NCBI RefSeq assembly: GCF_022761125.1
Contig: NZ_JAKWJR010000004.1
Coordinates: 1 to 64,000 of the forward strand
From: Nocardioides sp. SR21
GTDB lineage: Bacteria > Actinomycetota > Actinomycetes > Propionibacteriales > Nocardioidaceae
Direction of reading: 5' to 3'
DNA length: 64,000 nt
Shown: positions 54,624 to 63,699 of the stretch, piece after piece
Layout of the letters: each line of letters begins with the position of its first letter
Numbering within the stretch: position 1 is the first letter of the stretch
The notes under the pieces: model-generated
Told to the model about the DNA's origin: nothing
Seen by the model: the letters and a program-made list of their open reading frames with translations, nothing else
Databases searched by the model: none
Position numbers and translations under genes: made by a program

Positions 54624-54842
54624 ATGTCTCAGTCCATTTCGGCGCCGTCGACCGGCGCCGTTGTTGTTTCCACGATCCCGCTCCGCGAGCTGGCGCCGTG
54701 GGCGCTGTTCTTCGGCCTGCTGGGCACGCTGGTCCTCTTCTTCGTGAGCGCCGACCAGGGCGCCGTCTCGATCCCGGCCGGTACCGCGATCCACGAGTGG
54801 GTCCACGACGGGCGTCACCTCCTCGGCTACCCCTGCCACTGA
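54624..54842 (+). CDS. cbtB: CbtB, cobalt transporter subunit
   Basis: A 72-aa protein with one transmembrane helix (APWALFFGLLGTLVLFFVSA, about residues 24-43). The C-terminal metal-site motif HEWVHDGRHLLGYPCH has three His before the final Cys-His. This is the CbtB signature of cobalamin-controlled cobalt transporters. GAGGAGG precedes ATG 54624. It works with CbtA just downstream. Confidence 0.95.
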   Translation: MSQSISAPSTGAVVVSTIPLRELAPWALFFGLLGTLVLFFVSADQGAVSIPAGTAIHEWVHDGRHLLGYPCH

Positions 54843-54917
54843 CGCCATCCCTCGCCAACCGCTGTCTCCCTATGGAGACAGCGCGACTCGTCGTCCCCAC
54901 TCGAACGGAACAACTCC

Positions 54918-55718
54918 ATGAACGCACGCGCCTTTCTCGTCCGTGGCCTGATCGCCGGCCTGATCGCCGGCCTGGCCACCTTCTTCGTCGCCCACCAGGT
55001 CGGTGAGCCGCACGTCGACACCGCCATCGCCCTCGAAGAGGCGGGCGAGCCCGCCGCCGTCGTCGAGGAGCACACGCACTCGCACGACGACGGCGAGGAG
55101 GCCCACACCCACTCGCACGGCGAGGACGCCGAGGTCTCCCGCAGCACCCAGCGGACCTGGGGCCTGCTCACCGGCAGCCTCGCTGTCGGCCTCGCGCTCG
55201 GCGGGCTCGTCGCGCTGGTCTCGGCGGGACTGGTCGGTCGGATCGGCCGGTTCCTGCCGGGGCAGACGGTCGCCCTGGTCTCGCTGCTCGGCTTCGTGTC
55301 CTTCGCCCTCGTCCCGTTCCTGAAGTACCCCTCGACCCCGCCGGCGGTCGGCAGCGGCGACACCATCGGTGACCGGACCGCGCTCTACTTCGGCTTCGTC
55401 GCCGTGTCCCTCATCGCGGCCGTGGCGGCGACGTACGTCGCGCTCCGGCTGCGCGACCGGATCGGCACGTACGGCGGCACCGTGGTCGGCGTCGCGGGCT
55501 ACCTCGTCGTGATGGTGGTCGCCGGCCAGGTGTTCGGCACCGTCAACGAGATCGGTGACTTCCCGGCCGACGTGCTCTGGTACTTCCGGCGCGCCTCGCT
55601 GATCACGCTCGCCACCATGTGGGGCGTGCTGGGCGTCGTCCTCACCGGGCTGGTCGCGCACCTGTATCGCCAGGACACCGCGGAGGCCGAGCGCCGGGCA
55701 CTGGCCGCCAGCCTCTGA
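54918..55718 (+). CDS. cbtA: CbtA, cobalt transporter subunit
   Basis: A 266-aa membrane protein with about six helices. ARAFLVRGLIAGLIAGLATF opens it, followed by a His-rich loop (EEHTHSHDDGEEAHTHSHGE, about residues 50-70) that probably binds cobalt. Later blocks are GLLTGSLAVGLALGGLVALV and FPADVLWYFRRASLITLATM. It is 75 nt downstream of cbtB under riboswitch 3 and converges on cobK. Confidence 0.94.
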   Translation: MNARAFLVRGLIAGLIAGLATFFVAHQVGEPHVDTAIALEEAGEPAAVVEEHTHSHDDGEEAHTHSHGEDAEVSRSTQRTWGLLTGSLAVGLALGGLVALVSAGLVGRIGRFLPGQTVALVSLLGFVSFALVPFLKYPSTPPAVGSGDTIGDRTALYFGFVAVSLIAAVAATYVALRLRDRIGTYGGTVVGVAGYLVVMVVAGQVFGTVNEIGDFPADVLWYFRRASLITLATMWGVLGVVLTGLVAHLYRQDTAEAERRALAASL

Positions 55719-55775
55719 CGGGGCGAAGCGGCGACACGACCCCGATGCCCAGCGCACGCGCCGCGGCCAGGACCG

Positions 55776-56501
55776 TCAGGCGCGCTCCGTCACCCAGGCG
55801 ACCGCCTCGTCGACGGTGCTCACCGTGGCGACGCCCTCGGGGCCGGCAGGCCGCCGGACGACGACGACCGGCACCCCGAGGTAGGCGGCGGCCTGCATCT
55901 TCGGCCAGGTGAAGGTGCCGCCGGAGTCCTTGGTGACGAGCACGTCGCTGCCGTGCTCGCGCATCAGCGCCTCCTCGCCGTCGAGCGTGTAGGGGCCGCG
56001 GCTCGTGACCAGCCGCCACGCGGACGGCAGCGCTAGGTCCGGTACGTCGACCACGCGCGCCAGCGCCGGCCGGTCGGCGAGTGCCGGAACGAACCGGGCC
56101 AGCTCCTGGCGACCGACCGTGAGGAACGGCCGCGCGCCCAGCGACGCTGCCAGGGCGGCGGCGTCCTCGTGGGTGTCGACGTAGCGCCAGGCCGGGTCGG
56201 GCGCCCACCCGGGACGCTCCAGCCGGAGCAACGGGACGCCGTCGAGCCCGCAGGCCGCGGCGGCGTTGGCGGTCATGCCGAGGGCGAACGGGTGCGTCGC
56301 GTCGACGACCGCGTTGAAGTCGGCGAGGGCCGCGCGGAGACCGTCGACGCCGCCGAAGCCGCCGATGCGGACCGGGCCGACGGGCAGCCGTGGCCGGGCC
56401 ACGCGGCCGGCCAGCGAGCTGGTCACGTCGACGCCGTCGTCGACCAGCCGGGCCGCGAGATCACGGGCCTCGCTGGTGCCGCCGAGCAGGAGCAGCCTCA
56501 T
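55776..56501 (-). CDS. cobK: Precorrin-6A reductase CobK
   Basis: A 241-aa NADPH-dependent reductase. [20 protein letters not shown] is the Rossmann start, [20 protein letters not shown] the substrate block, and [39 protein letters not shown] the C-terminal signature. ATG 56501 overlaps the cobF stop (ATGA). Last gene of the cobN-cobF-cobK unit. Confidence 0.94.
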   Translation of the reverse strand: MRLLLLGGTSEARDLAARLVDDGVDVTSSLAGRVARPRLPVGPVRIGGFGGVDGLRAALADFNAVVDATHPFALGMTANAAAACGLDGVPLLRLERPGWAPDPAWRYVDTHEDAAALAASLGARPFLTVGRQELARFVPALADRPALARVVDVPDLALPSAWRLVTSRGPYTLDGEEALMREHGSDVLVTKDSGGTFTWPKMQAAAYLGVPVVVVRRPAGPEGVATVSTVDEAVAWVTERA

Positions 56502-57223
56502 GCCGGCGCCCGGAGCAGGTACACGTCCATCACCCAGCCGGCCGTCTCCTTGGCGGTCGCCCGGGCCGCCTCGATCGCACCGAGCACGTCGCCGACGCGA
56601 CCTGCGACGAGCACCTCGTCGACCGTGCCGAGGTTCGCGCCCCACCAGATCGACCAGTCGTCGAGCCCGTCGAGGTCGAGCCGCGCGCCGAGCATCACGC
56701 AGAGGTTGGTCTGCCCGGCGGCGATGTCGTCGCGCAGCCGCCGCGCGGTGGTGACGTGCACCGCCATGCCGACGCCGTGCAGCACGATCCGGTGCCGGGC
56801 GGCCAGCAGCTGCGGCGCGCTGATGCCCGGAAGCACGTCGTAGTCGACCCCCAGCCGCTCGACGATGCGGATCGTCGAGTCGTACAGCGACGGGTCGCCC
56901 CACACGAGGAACGCCGCCGTACCCCCACGCTCGCGCAGCACCGTCTCGTACGCCGCCACCCGCGCCTCGTGCCAGTCCGCGACCGCGCGCTGGTAGGCGG
57001 CATCCTCGTTGGTCGATCCTGTCGAGACCCGGTCGCGCTCCGGGTCGGGGACCGCGACCACCTCGAGGCCGTACGCGTCCGCGATCGTCCGCCGGGCGGC
57101 GAGCAGGTCGTCGTCGGCGGACTTGGCCGCGGCGATCACGTAGTCGCAGGTGCGCAGCGCCTCGGCCACCTCGGCGGTGACGTGGTGGGCGCCCATGCCG
57201 ACGCCGAGGACGCGGACCCTCAC
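56498..57223 (-). CDS. cobF: Precorrin-6A synthase (deacetylating) CobF
   Basis: A 241-aa SAM-dependent methylase that methylates C1 and removes the acetyl group, a step specific to the aerobic pathway. [20 protein letters not shown] is the start, [20 protein letters not shown] the SAM-site block, and [20 protein letters not shown] follows. The start is GTG 57223 in a GTGA overlap with cobN. Residues near 65-75 ([11 protein letters not shown]) come from a copy of the dispersed GTCTCGACAGGATCGACCA repeat carried in frame. Confidence 0.92.
   Translation of the reverse strand: MRVRVLGVGMGAHHVTAEVAEALRTCDYVIAAAKSADDDLLAARRTIADAYGLEVVAVPDPERDRVSTGSTNEDAAYQRAVADWHEARVAAYETVLRERGGTAAFLVWGDPSLYDSTIRIVERLGVDYDVLPGISAPQLLAARHRIVLHGVGMAVHVTTARRLRDDIAAGQTNLCVMLGARLDLDGLDDWSIWWGANLGTVDEVLVAGRVGDVLGAIEAARATAKETAGWVMDVYLLRAPA
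57010..57029. repeat. Dispersed repeat copy inside cobF
   Basis: On the minus strand, GTCTCGACAGGATCGACCA matches 18 of 19 positions of the 32-bp array unit at 33347. It lies in frame in cobF and encodes VSTGST. Confidence 0.8.
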
Positions 57224-60200
57224 GCCTCGACGCCGTCCTCCAGGTCGCCCTCGACCTCGAGGTAGACCTGCTGCATCGCGGCCAGGGTGTCGGCGTCCGG
57301 CTCGGCCCACAGCCCGCGGTCCGCTGCCTCGTGCAGCCGCTCGACGATGCCGCGCAGGGCCCACGGGTTGGAGGTCCGCAGGAACTGCTGGTTGGTCTCG
57401 TCGAGGACGTACTCCTGGGCGAGCTTCTCGTACATCCAGTCGTGCACGACCCCGGCGGTCGCGTCGAAGCCGAACAGGTAGTCGACGGTCGCGGCCAGCT
57501 CGAACGCGCCCTTGTACCCGTGCCGCTGCATCGCCGAGATCCAGCGCGGGTTGACCACGCGGGCGCGGAAGACACGGGCGGTCTCCTCCGACAGCGTGCG
57601 GGTGCGGATCGCGTCCGGGGACGTGGAGTCGCCGACGTACGCCTTCGGGTCCGAGCCGGTCAGCGCGCGGACCGTCGCGATCATGCCGCCGTGGTACTGG
57701 AAGTAGTCGTCGGAGTCGGCGATGTCGTGCTCGGCCGAGTCGACGTTCTTCGCGGCCACCTTGATCCGGCGATAGTTGCTGCGCATGTCGTCGGCGGCCG
57801 GTACGCCGTCGAGGCCGCGGCCGTAGGCGAACCCGCCCCAGGCGGTGTAGACCTCGGCGAGGTCCGCGTCGTCGCGCCAGGTCCCCGACTCGATGACCTG
57901 GAGGATGCCCGCGCCGTACGAGCCCGGCTTGGAGCCGAAGATCCGGGTCGAGGCGCGGCGGGCGTCGCCGTGCTCGGCGAGGTCGGCGAGGTAGCTCGCG
58001 CGGACGTAGTTCACGTCCTCCGGCTCGTCGAGCTCGGCCACCATCTTCACGGCGTCGTCGAGCATCGCGACCACGTGCGGGAACGCATCGCGGAAGAAGC
58101 CGGAGATGCGGACCGTGACGTCGATGCGCGGACGGCCGAGCTCCTCCAGCGAGATCACGGTCAGCCTGCTGACCCGGCGGGACTCGGCGTCCCACTCCGG
58201 GCGGACGCCGAGCAGCGCGAGCACCTCGGCGACGTCGTCGCCCGACGTGCGCATCGCGGACGTGCCCCACACCGACAGGCCCACGGAGGTCGGGTAGTCG
58301 CCGGTCTCGGCGAGGTACTTGGCGACCAGCGAGTCGGCCATCCGCTGACCGGTCTCCCAGGCGAGCCGGGACGGTACGGCGCGGGGGTCGACGGTGTAGA
58401 AGTTGCGCCCGGTCGGCAGCACGTTGACCAGGCCGCGCAGTGGCGAGCCCGACGGGCCCGCGGGCACGTAGCCGCCGTCGAGCGCGTGCAGGACGGCGTC
58501 GAGCTCGTCGGTGGTGCGGGCCAGCCGGGGCACGACCTGGGTCGCGGCGAACGCCAGGACGCGGCGGACGTCCTCGTCGTCGTGGAGGTCGGCGACGAGC
58601 GCCGGGTCCCAGTCGGCCTTCTCCATCGCTTCGACGAGGCCACGGGCCTGGGCCTCGACCACGTCGGTCTCGGCCGAGGTGGCTCCCTCGGTCAGGCCGA
58701 GTGCCGCGCGCAGCCCGGGCACGGCGTTGCCGACGCCGCCCCACACCTGCGCGGCGCGCAGGATCGAGAGCACCAGGTTCACCCGCGCCTCGCCGGCGGG
58801 CGCGGCACCGAGGACGTGCAGCCCGTCGCGGATCTGGGCGTCCTTGATCTCGCAGAGCCAGCCGTCGACGTGCAGCAGGAAGTCGTCGAACTCCTCGTCC
58901 TCGGGTCGTTCCTCCAGGCCGAGGTCGCGGTGCAGCTGGGCCGCGTGCATGAGCTGCCAGATCTCGCCGCGGATCGCCGGCAGCTTGGCCGGGTCCATCG
59001 CCGAGATCTTGTCGTACTCCTCCAGCAGGCCCTCCAGCCGCGCGATGTCGCCGTACGACTCCGCGCGCGCCATCGGCGGCACCAGGTGGTCGACGATCGT
59101 GGCGTGCGCGCGGCGCTTCGCCTGCGCGCCCTCGCCCGGGTCGTTGACCAGGAACGGGTAGATCAGCGGCATGCTGCCGATCGCGGCGTCCGGGCCGCAG
59201 GACGCCGACAGCGCGGCGTTCTTGCCAGGCAGCCACTCCATCGAGCCGTGCTTGCCGAGGTGGACGACGGCGTCCGCCTCGAAGCCGTGCTCGAGCCAGC
59301 GGTAGGCGCCGAGGTAGTGATGGCTCGGCGGCAGGTCCGGGTCGTGGTAGATCGCGACCGGGTTCTCACCGAAGCCGCGGGGCGGCTGGATGAGGATGAC
59401 GACGTTGCCCGCGCGGAGCGTGGCGAGCACCAGCTCGCCCTGGTCGTTGACGAACAGCGAGCCCGGGGAGGCGCCCCACTTCTCGGCCATCGCCTCCCGC
59501 AGGTCGGCGGGGAGGTCGGCGGTCCAGGCGTCGTACTCCGCCTTGGTGATGCGGACGTGCGCGTCGGTCAGCTGCGCCGACGTCAGCCACTCCTCGTCCT
59601 GGCCGCCGGCCGCGATCAGCGTGTGGATCAGCGCGTCGCCAGCGGCGGTGTCGTCGAGGTCGAGGAACGGCAGGTCGCCGACGTCGTAGCCCGCCTCGCG
59701 CAACCGGCGCAGCATCCGGATCGCCGAGACCGGGGTGTCGAGACCGACCGCGTTGCCGATCCGCGCGTGCTTGGTGGGGTACGCCGACAGCACCAGCGCC
59801 AGCCGCTTCTCGGCGTTCGGGATGTGCCGCAGACGGGCGTGGTTGACAGCGATCCGCGCCACGCGCGAGCAGCGCTCGGGGTCGGCGACGTACTGGGGGA
59901 GGCCCTCGTCGTCGATCTCCTTGAACGAGAACGGCGCCGTGCTGATCCGCCCGTCGAACTCGGGGATCGCGACCTGGCTGGCGTAGTCGAGGGGGCTGAC
60001 CCCGTCGTCGGACTCCTCCCAGTCGGCGCGGCTGCTCGTGAGGCACAGCCCTTGCAGGACCGGGATGTCGAGCGCGGCCATCCGCTGGACGTCCCACGCC
60101 TCGTCGTCGCCACCGGCGCTGGCGCCGGCCGGCACCGAGCCGCCTGCGGCCAGTACGGTGACGACCAGGGCGTCGAGCGTGGCGAGAGCGGCGTACAGCT

Positions 60201-60819
60201 CGTCGGGCGCGGAGCGCAGCGAGCCCGCGAAGATCGGGACTCCTGTCGCCTGGCCGGTCGCGTCGATCGCGTCGCAGAGCGCGTGGGCGAAGGCGTTGTT
60301 GCCGCTGATCTCGTGAGCCCGGTAGTAGAGCACCCCGACGCGGACATCGGTGGTCGAGGAAGGCGCGCTGGCGCCTGTCTCGAGACCACCTTCGCGCTGT
60401 GAGAACCCCCAGACGGGCACGACCGACGGTGCCTCGAACCCCTCGCCGGTGAGCAGCACCGTGTCGGAGAGGAACGCGTGCAGCTGGCCGAGGTTCGCCG
60501 GCCCGCCCTCGGCGAGGTAGCGGTGGGCCTCGGCGGCGACGCCGATCGGCACCGTCGACAGCTCCATGAGCTCGGCGCTCGGCTGGGTCTCCCCGCCGAG
60601 CACCACGACCGGGCGGTCGCCGGCGAAGATCGCCGTACGCCACGGGTCGAGGTCGTGCGGCGACCCGAGCAGGCGGACGACGACGAGGTCGACGTCGTCG
60701 AGCGCCGGGATCGAGCGGGCGGGGTTCGCCCAGACCCAGTCGGCGCCGCTGGCGCGGGCGGACAGCAGGTCGGTGTCGGACGTGGACAGCAGTGCGATGC
60801 GCGCAGACGACGCGGCCAT
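57220..60819 (-). CDS. cobN: Cobaltochelatase large subunit CobN
   Basis: A 1199-aa cytoplasmic chelatase that inserts Co2+ into hydrogenobyrinic acid a,c-diamide with ATP-driven partners. Family blocks are [80 protein letters not shown] and [20 protein letters not shown] in the first half. [20 protein letters not shown] and [20 protein letters not shown] lie in the second half. Length is normal. ATG 60819 lies downstream of riboswitch 4 with GGAGGAGG upstream. Its partner is the AAA/VWA protein at 46997. Confidence 0.96.
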   Translation of the reverse strand: MAASSARIALLSTSDTDLLSARASGADWVWANPARSIPALDDVDLVVVRLLGSPHDLDPWRTAIFAGDRPVVVLGGETQPSAELMELSTVPIGVAAEAHRYLAEGGPANLGQLHAFLSDTVLLTGEGFEAPSVVPVWGFSQREGGLETGASAPSSTTDVRVGVLYYRAHEISGNNAFAHALCDAIDATGQATGVPIFAGSLRSAPDELYAALATLDALVVTVLAAGGSVPAGASAGGDDEAWDVQRMAALDIPVLQGLCLTSSRADWEESDDGVSPLDYASQVAIPEFDGRISTAPFSFKEIDDEGLPQYVADPERCSRVARIAVNHARLRHIPNAEKRLALVLSAYPTKHARIGNAVGLDTPVSAIRMLRRLREAGYDVGDLPFLDLDDTAAGDALIHTLIAAGGQDEEWLTSAQLTDAHVRITKAEYDAWTADLPADLREAMAEKWGASPGSLFVNDQGELVLATLRAGNVVILIQPPRGFGENPVAIYHDPDLPPSHHYLGAYRWLEHGFEADAVVHLGKHGSMEWLPGKNAALSASCGPDAAIGSMPLIYPFLVNDPGEGAQAKRRAHATIVDHLVPPMARAESYGDIARLEGLLEEYDKISAMDPAKLPAIRGEIWQLMHAAQLHRDLGLEERPEDEEFDDFLLHVDGWLCEIKDAQIRDGLHVLGAAPAGEARVNLVLSILRAAQVWGGVGNAVPGLRAALGLTEGATSAETDVVEAQARGLVEAMEKADWDPALVADLHDDEDVRRVLAFAATQVVPRLARTTDELDAVLHALDGGYVPAGPSGSPLRGLVNVLPTGRNFYTVDPRAVPSRLAWETGQRMADSLVAKYLAETGDYPTSVGLSVWGTSAMRTSGDDVAEVLALLGVRPEWDAESRRVSRLTVISLEELGRPRIDVTVRISGFFRDAFPHVVAMLDDAVKMVAELDEPEDVNYVRASYLADLAEHGDARRASTRIFGSKPGSYGAGILQVIESGTWRDDADLAEVYTAWGGFAYGRGLDGVPAADDMRSNYRRIKVAAKNVDSAEHDIADSDDYFQYHGGMIATVRALTGSDPKAYVGDSTSPDAIRTRTLSEETARVFRARVVNPRWISAMQRHGYKGAFELAATVDYLFGFDATAGVVHDWMYEKLAQEYVLDETNQQFLRTSNPWALRGIVERLHEAADRGLWAEPDADTLAAMQQVYLEVEGDLEDGVEA

Positions 60820-60854
60820 GGCCGGGTTTCCTCCTCCGGGGTTCTCGCCCCGTC

Positions 60855-60958
60855 AATCGGTCGGACTCACCCGTGAGCAGTGTCTGGCTGGTCGGAAGAC
60901 ATCACAGTGGCGGAACCGCCCCGGAATCGCACCGGGTTCCTGGTCCACAGGCAGGGCT
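60855..60958 (-). ncRNA. Cobalamin riboswitch 4 (leads cobN-cobF-cobK)
   Basis: On the minus strand the core reads GGAACCCGGTGCGATTCCGG, CGGTTCCGCCACTGTGATG, GCCAGACACTGC and GTGAGTCCGACCG. It lies between the LysR stop and cobN. The upstream boundary almost touches the LysR gene, so its promoter must lie within the LysR 3' end or the two are co-transcribed. Confidence 0.9.
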
Positions 60959-60962
60959 GAGC

Positions 60963-61862
60963 CTACGGGACGGCGATGCGACCTTCGAGGGCGAGTCCGA
61001 GCTCGGCGACGAGGCCGTCGACGACCGGGTCCGGGTCGGTGCCCTCGAGCCGGCTCGCGTAGACGGTGCGCGCCGGGCCGTCGGCGAGCGTGCGTACGGC
61101 GACGCCGGGCGGCAGCGCGGCCACCAGCAGGCCCGGCACGAGCGCGACCGCGTGCCCCGCCGCGACCAGGGCGACCTTGCCCATCAGGTCGCCGGCCTCG
61201 AGGTCGACCCGCGGGGTGAAGCCGACCGCGGCCGCGGCCCGTTGGAGCACGGCCGCCGAGCCGGCGTTGTCCTCGACCCACGTCTCGTCCCGCAGCGCGG
61301 CGAGCTCCAGCGGGCCCTCGTCGGCTGCGAGCGGATGGTCGGCCGCCACGATCACCGACATCGGGTCGCGCAGCAGCGCGGTCCGGGTGATGCCTGCGCG
61401 CACCGACAGCCCGGGCGGGTAGTCGCTGATCACCGCGAGGTCGAGCAGTCCGGCCTCGAGCCGGTCCTCCAGCTCGGCCGACGAAGCGGAGCGCAAGGTC
61501 AGCTGCACGTCGGGGTGCGTGGCGCGGAGCGCGCGGAACGCCTGGGGGAGCAGCCACCCGGAGGCCGAGGGGATCGCCCCGATCGAGAGCCGGCGCCGGT
61601 CGCGCGCGTCGGTCGCCGCGCGCCTGGCCTGGGCCTCCGCGTGGACCATCGTCTGCGCGTGCCGGAGCACCTCGCGCCCGGCTGCGGTCGGCCGCACGCC
61701 GCGGGGCCGGCGCTCGAGGAGCTCGACCCCGAGGTCGCGCTCCAGCCCGGCCAGCTGCCGCGAGACCGCGGACTGGCTGTAGCCGAGCGCGGCACCGGCG
61801 GCCGAGAACGAGCCGAGCCGGCAGACCTCGACGTACGTCTGCCAGGCCGCGATCGTCGCCAT
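60963..61862 (-). CDS. LysR family transcriptional regulator
   Basis: A 299-aa regulator. The winged helix-turn-helix (about 1-62) has WQTYVEVCRLGSFSAAGAAL and GYSQSAVSRQLAGLERDLGV. The effector domain (about 90-299) has LSIGAIPSASGWLLPQAFRA, LLDLAVISDYPPGLSVRAGI and GHAVALVPGLLVAALPPGV. ATG 61862 is chosen because the family starts there. It faces the dehydrogenase-NTF2 fusion gene across 81 bp that hold two T-N11-A boxes, so it very likely controls that gene and itself. Confidence 0.93.
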   Translation of the reverse strand: MATIAAWQTYVEVCRLGSFSAAGAALGYSQSAVSRQLAGLERDLGVELLERRPRGVRPTAAGREVLRHAQTMVHAEAQARRAATDARDRRRLSIGAIPSASGWLLPQAFRALRATHPDVQLTLRSASSAELEDRLEAGLLDLAVISDYPPGLSVRAGITRTALLRDPMSVIVAADHPLAADEGPLELAALRDETWVEDNAGSAAVLQRAAAAVGFTPRVDLEAGDLMGKVALVAAGHAVALVPGLLVAALPPGVAVRTLADGPARTVYASRLEGTDPDPVVDGLVAELGLALEGRIAVP

Positions 61863-61872
61863 GGTCGAAGTA

Positions 61873-61916
61873 TGCACGTTCCGCATAGGTGACCGGCAAG
61901 ACTTGCGCTTGTCGCA
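61873..61916. promoter_or_regulatory. Two LysR-type boxes TGC-N7-GCA
   Basis: TGCACGTTCCGCA (61873-61885) and TGCGCTTGTCGCA (61904-61916) both fit T-N11-A with palindromic ends and share TGC-N7-GCA. They are 31 bp apart, about three helical turns, on one face of the DNA. The first extends to TATGC-N7-GCATA. Together they look like the recognition and activation sites of the adjacent LysR protein. Confidence 0.75.
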
Positions 61917-61931
61917 CATCGCCGCCCCACC

Positions 61932-61937
61932 TACGGT
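61932..61937 (+). promoter_or_regulatory. -10-like hexamer TACGGT of the fusion gene
   Basis: TACGGT ends 6 nt before ATG 61944 and lies 15 bp after the second LysR box, which would place a bound activator over the -35 region. Confidence 0.45.
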
Positions 61938-61943
61938 CGCCGC

Positions 61944-63068
61944 ATGACCAACGCAACGGTGGCCGTCGTCGGACTCGGCCGGATGGGGGCCGCCCTCCGG
62001 GACCGGCTCGTCGAGCAGGGCTTCGACACGGTCGGCTGGACCCGGTCCGCGGCGGGCGCCTCGCTCGCCGACACCGTGCGCGGCCGCGACGTGGTCGTGC
62101 TCGCGGTGTTCGACGCGGAGGCCTGCCGCGACGTGCTCGCCGAGATCGCCGACGTCGGGGTCGTCGTGAACACCGCGACCGTCGGACCGGAGGAGGCCAC
62201 CGAGCTGGCGGCGAAGGCGAACGCCCCGTACGTGCACGCCCCCGTCCTGGGCTCCGTCGGCGCGGTCGCCGCCGGCACCCTCACGGTGATCGCGGGCGGT
62301 GACCTCGACGCCCCGGGAGTCGCGGCCGTGCTGGGCGGCATCTCGGCACGCGTCGTCACCGCGCCCGGCGTCGCCGAGGCCGCGGCGATGAAGCTGGTCG
62401 GCGCCGCCGCCCTGGCGAGCGCCCTCGACGGGATCCGCACCGCCTGGTCCGCCGCCCGCGCCCTGGGCGTGCCCGACGCCGACGCCGTCGAGGTCCTCTC
62501 GCACACGGCGTTCGGCGGGCTGGTCGCGGCCAAGCGGGGACAGCTCCTCGGCGATGCTCGAGAAGGGGAGGTGCCGGGCCGCGCCGACTTCGCGGTCGGT
62601 GCGCTCGCCAAGGACCTGGGGCTGATCCGCGCCGCGGCCACGGGTACGCCGCCCACGCTCGCGGCGGTGCTCGAGCGGGCGCCCGCCGGGTCCGACGAGG
62701 ACGTCGCGGTGCTGGCGCTGCCGGGGACCGGCGTGACCGCGCCGCTCGAGGACTACGCGCGCGGCCACGCGACGCGCGACCCGGCGTACTTCCGCCGCGC
62801 GTTCCTGCCCACCGCGCACATCGAGGGCATCCGCGACGGGGCGTTCGCCTCGTGGAGCCTGGACGAGTTCACCGCGCTGTTCGACGGCCGGCCCGACCCG
62901 CGGGAGCCGGAGTTCTCGCGGACCATCGACGAGGTCCGCGTCGACGGGTCGGTCGCCACCGCGACGATGTCGCTGGACCACGGCGAGAACCGGTTCACCG
63001 ACATGTTCGTGCTGGTGCGCACCGCCGACGGCTGGCGGATCGCGAACAAGGTCTACCACCGGCACTGA
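61944..63068 (+). CDS. NAD(P)-dependent beta-hydroxyacid dehydrogenase/imine reductase-like domain fused to an NTF2-like domain
   Basis: A 374-aa fusion. The N-terminal part (about 1-235) resembles 6-phosphogluconate/3-hydroxyisobutyrate dehydrogenases: VAVVGLGRMGAALRDRLVEQ (GxGxxG), VVNTATVGPEEATELAAKAN, HAPVLGSVGAVAAGTLTVIA and MKLVGAAALASALDGIRTAW with the usual active-site Lys position. The C-terminal part (about 245-374) has EDYARGHATRDPAYFRRAFL, DEVRVDGSVATATMSLDHGE and MFVLVRTADGWRIANKVYHR, an NTF2/SnoaL-like lumazine-binding-type fold. The substrate is unknown. Under LysR control. Each half looks complete. Confidence 0.85.
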   Translation: MTNATVAVVGLGRMGAALRDRLVEQGFDTVGWTRSAAGASLADTVRGRDVVVLAVFDAEACRDVLAEIADVGVVVNTATVGPEEATELAAKANAPYVHAPVLGSVGAVAAGTLTVIAGGDLDAPGVAAVLGGISARVVTAPGVAEAAAMKLVGAAALASALDGIRTAWSAARALGVPDADAVEVLSHTAFGGLVAAKRGQLLGDAREGEVPGRADFAVGALAKDLGLIRAAATGTPPTLAAVLERAPAGSDEDVAVLALPGTGVTAPLEDYARGHATRDPAYFRRAFLPTAHIEGIRDGAFASWSLDEFTALFDGRPDPREPEFSRTIDEVRVDGSVATATMSLDHGENRFTDMFVLVRTADGWRIANKVYHRH

Positions 63069-63089
63069 GGCGCCGGCGGGGCCCACCCC

Positions 63090-63105
63090 GCCCGGGGTGA
63101 TGTGG
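63090..63105. promoter_or_regulatory. CACCCCG-CC-CGGGGTG palindrome before the second DUF7144-like gene
   Basis: A 16-bp palindrome about 30 bp before ATG 63136. The right half CGGGGTGAT resembles CCGGGTGAT upstream of the paralogue at 9341. A related ACCCCGGCCGGGGT lies at about 63581-63594, before the next gene. Confidence 0.45.
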
Positions 63106-63135
63106 CGCCACCCGCGGCGCGCGCAGCATGGCGTG

Positions 63136-63567
63136 ATGAGCACTGACCCGTTCGACGGCCGGCCCGGGGGGTTCGAGTACTCCGCCAAGGGCGCCTTCAC
63201 CGACTTCACGACGATGTTCGCGGGCGTGCTGATGCTGATCAGCGCGTCCTTCGAGATCCTGCAGGGGCTGTCCGCGATCGCCAACGACGACCTCTACGCC
63301 GCCGGGAGCGACTACCTCTACCGGTTCGACATGACCGTGTGGGGCTGGGTCCACCTGGTCGTCGGCGTGCTGACGGCCGTCGTCGCCGTCGGGATCCTGG
63401 CCGGCCGGTCGTGGGCGTGGCTCTGCGGCATCATCGTCGTCAGCCTCGCGATGCTCACCAACTTCGCCGCGCTCCCGAACTACCCGCTGTGGGCCCTGAT
63501 CGTCATCGCGTCCAACGCGCTGATCATCTGGGCGCTCTGCCTGCAGATCGCGCACCGCCGGCCCTGA
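63136..63567 (+). CDS. Small integral membrane protein, DUF7144-like (paralogue of the protein at 9341)
   Basis: A 143-aa protein with four hydrophobic helices. Shared blocks with the protein at 9341 are EILQGLSAIANDDLY, WGWVHLVVGVLTA and NYPLWALIVIASNALIIWAL. The N-terminal segment STDPFDGRPGGFEYSAKGAF is soluble. ATG 63136 is used; the upstream in-frame ATG at 63097 would include the palindrome region. Function is unknown. Both paralogues share an upstream CCGGG(G)TGAT motif, hinting at a common regulator. Confidence 0.85.
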   Translation: MSTDPFDGRPGGFEYSAKGAFTDFTTMFAGVLMLISASFEILQGLSAIANDDLYAAGSDYLYRFDMTVWGWVHLVVGVLTAVVAVGILAGRSWAWLCGIIVVSLAMLTNFAALPNYPLWALIVIASNALIIWALCLQIAHRRP

Positions 63568-63632
63568 CCAGCGGGTTCTACCCCGGCCGGGGTGGTGCGG
63601 ACCTACCCGGACCGTCCCGAGGATGAGCCCAC

Positions 63633-63677
63633 GCTGCCGTAGGAACGGCAGCCCCCGATGTCGGCGCGAGCGCCGAC
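63633..63677. other. Two hairpins in the leader of the last gene
   Basis: GCTGCCGT-AGGA-ACGGCAGC (63633-63652) and GTCGGCGC-GA-GCGCCGAC (63660-63677) are consecutive perfect stem-loops between the DUF7144-like gene and the final gene. The first may terminate the former; the second may shape the latter's leader. Confidence 0.5.
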
Positions 63678-63699
63678 TGACAACGCTTGGAGGCGCAAC

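Noticed and set aside
57000..57040. Insertion sequence remnant in cobF
   Set aside because: Only a 19-20 nt repeat copy is present, with no transposase or terminal inverted repeats.
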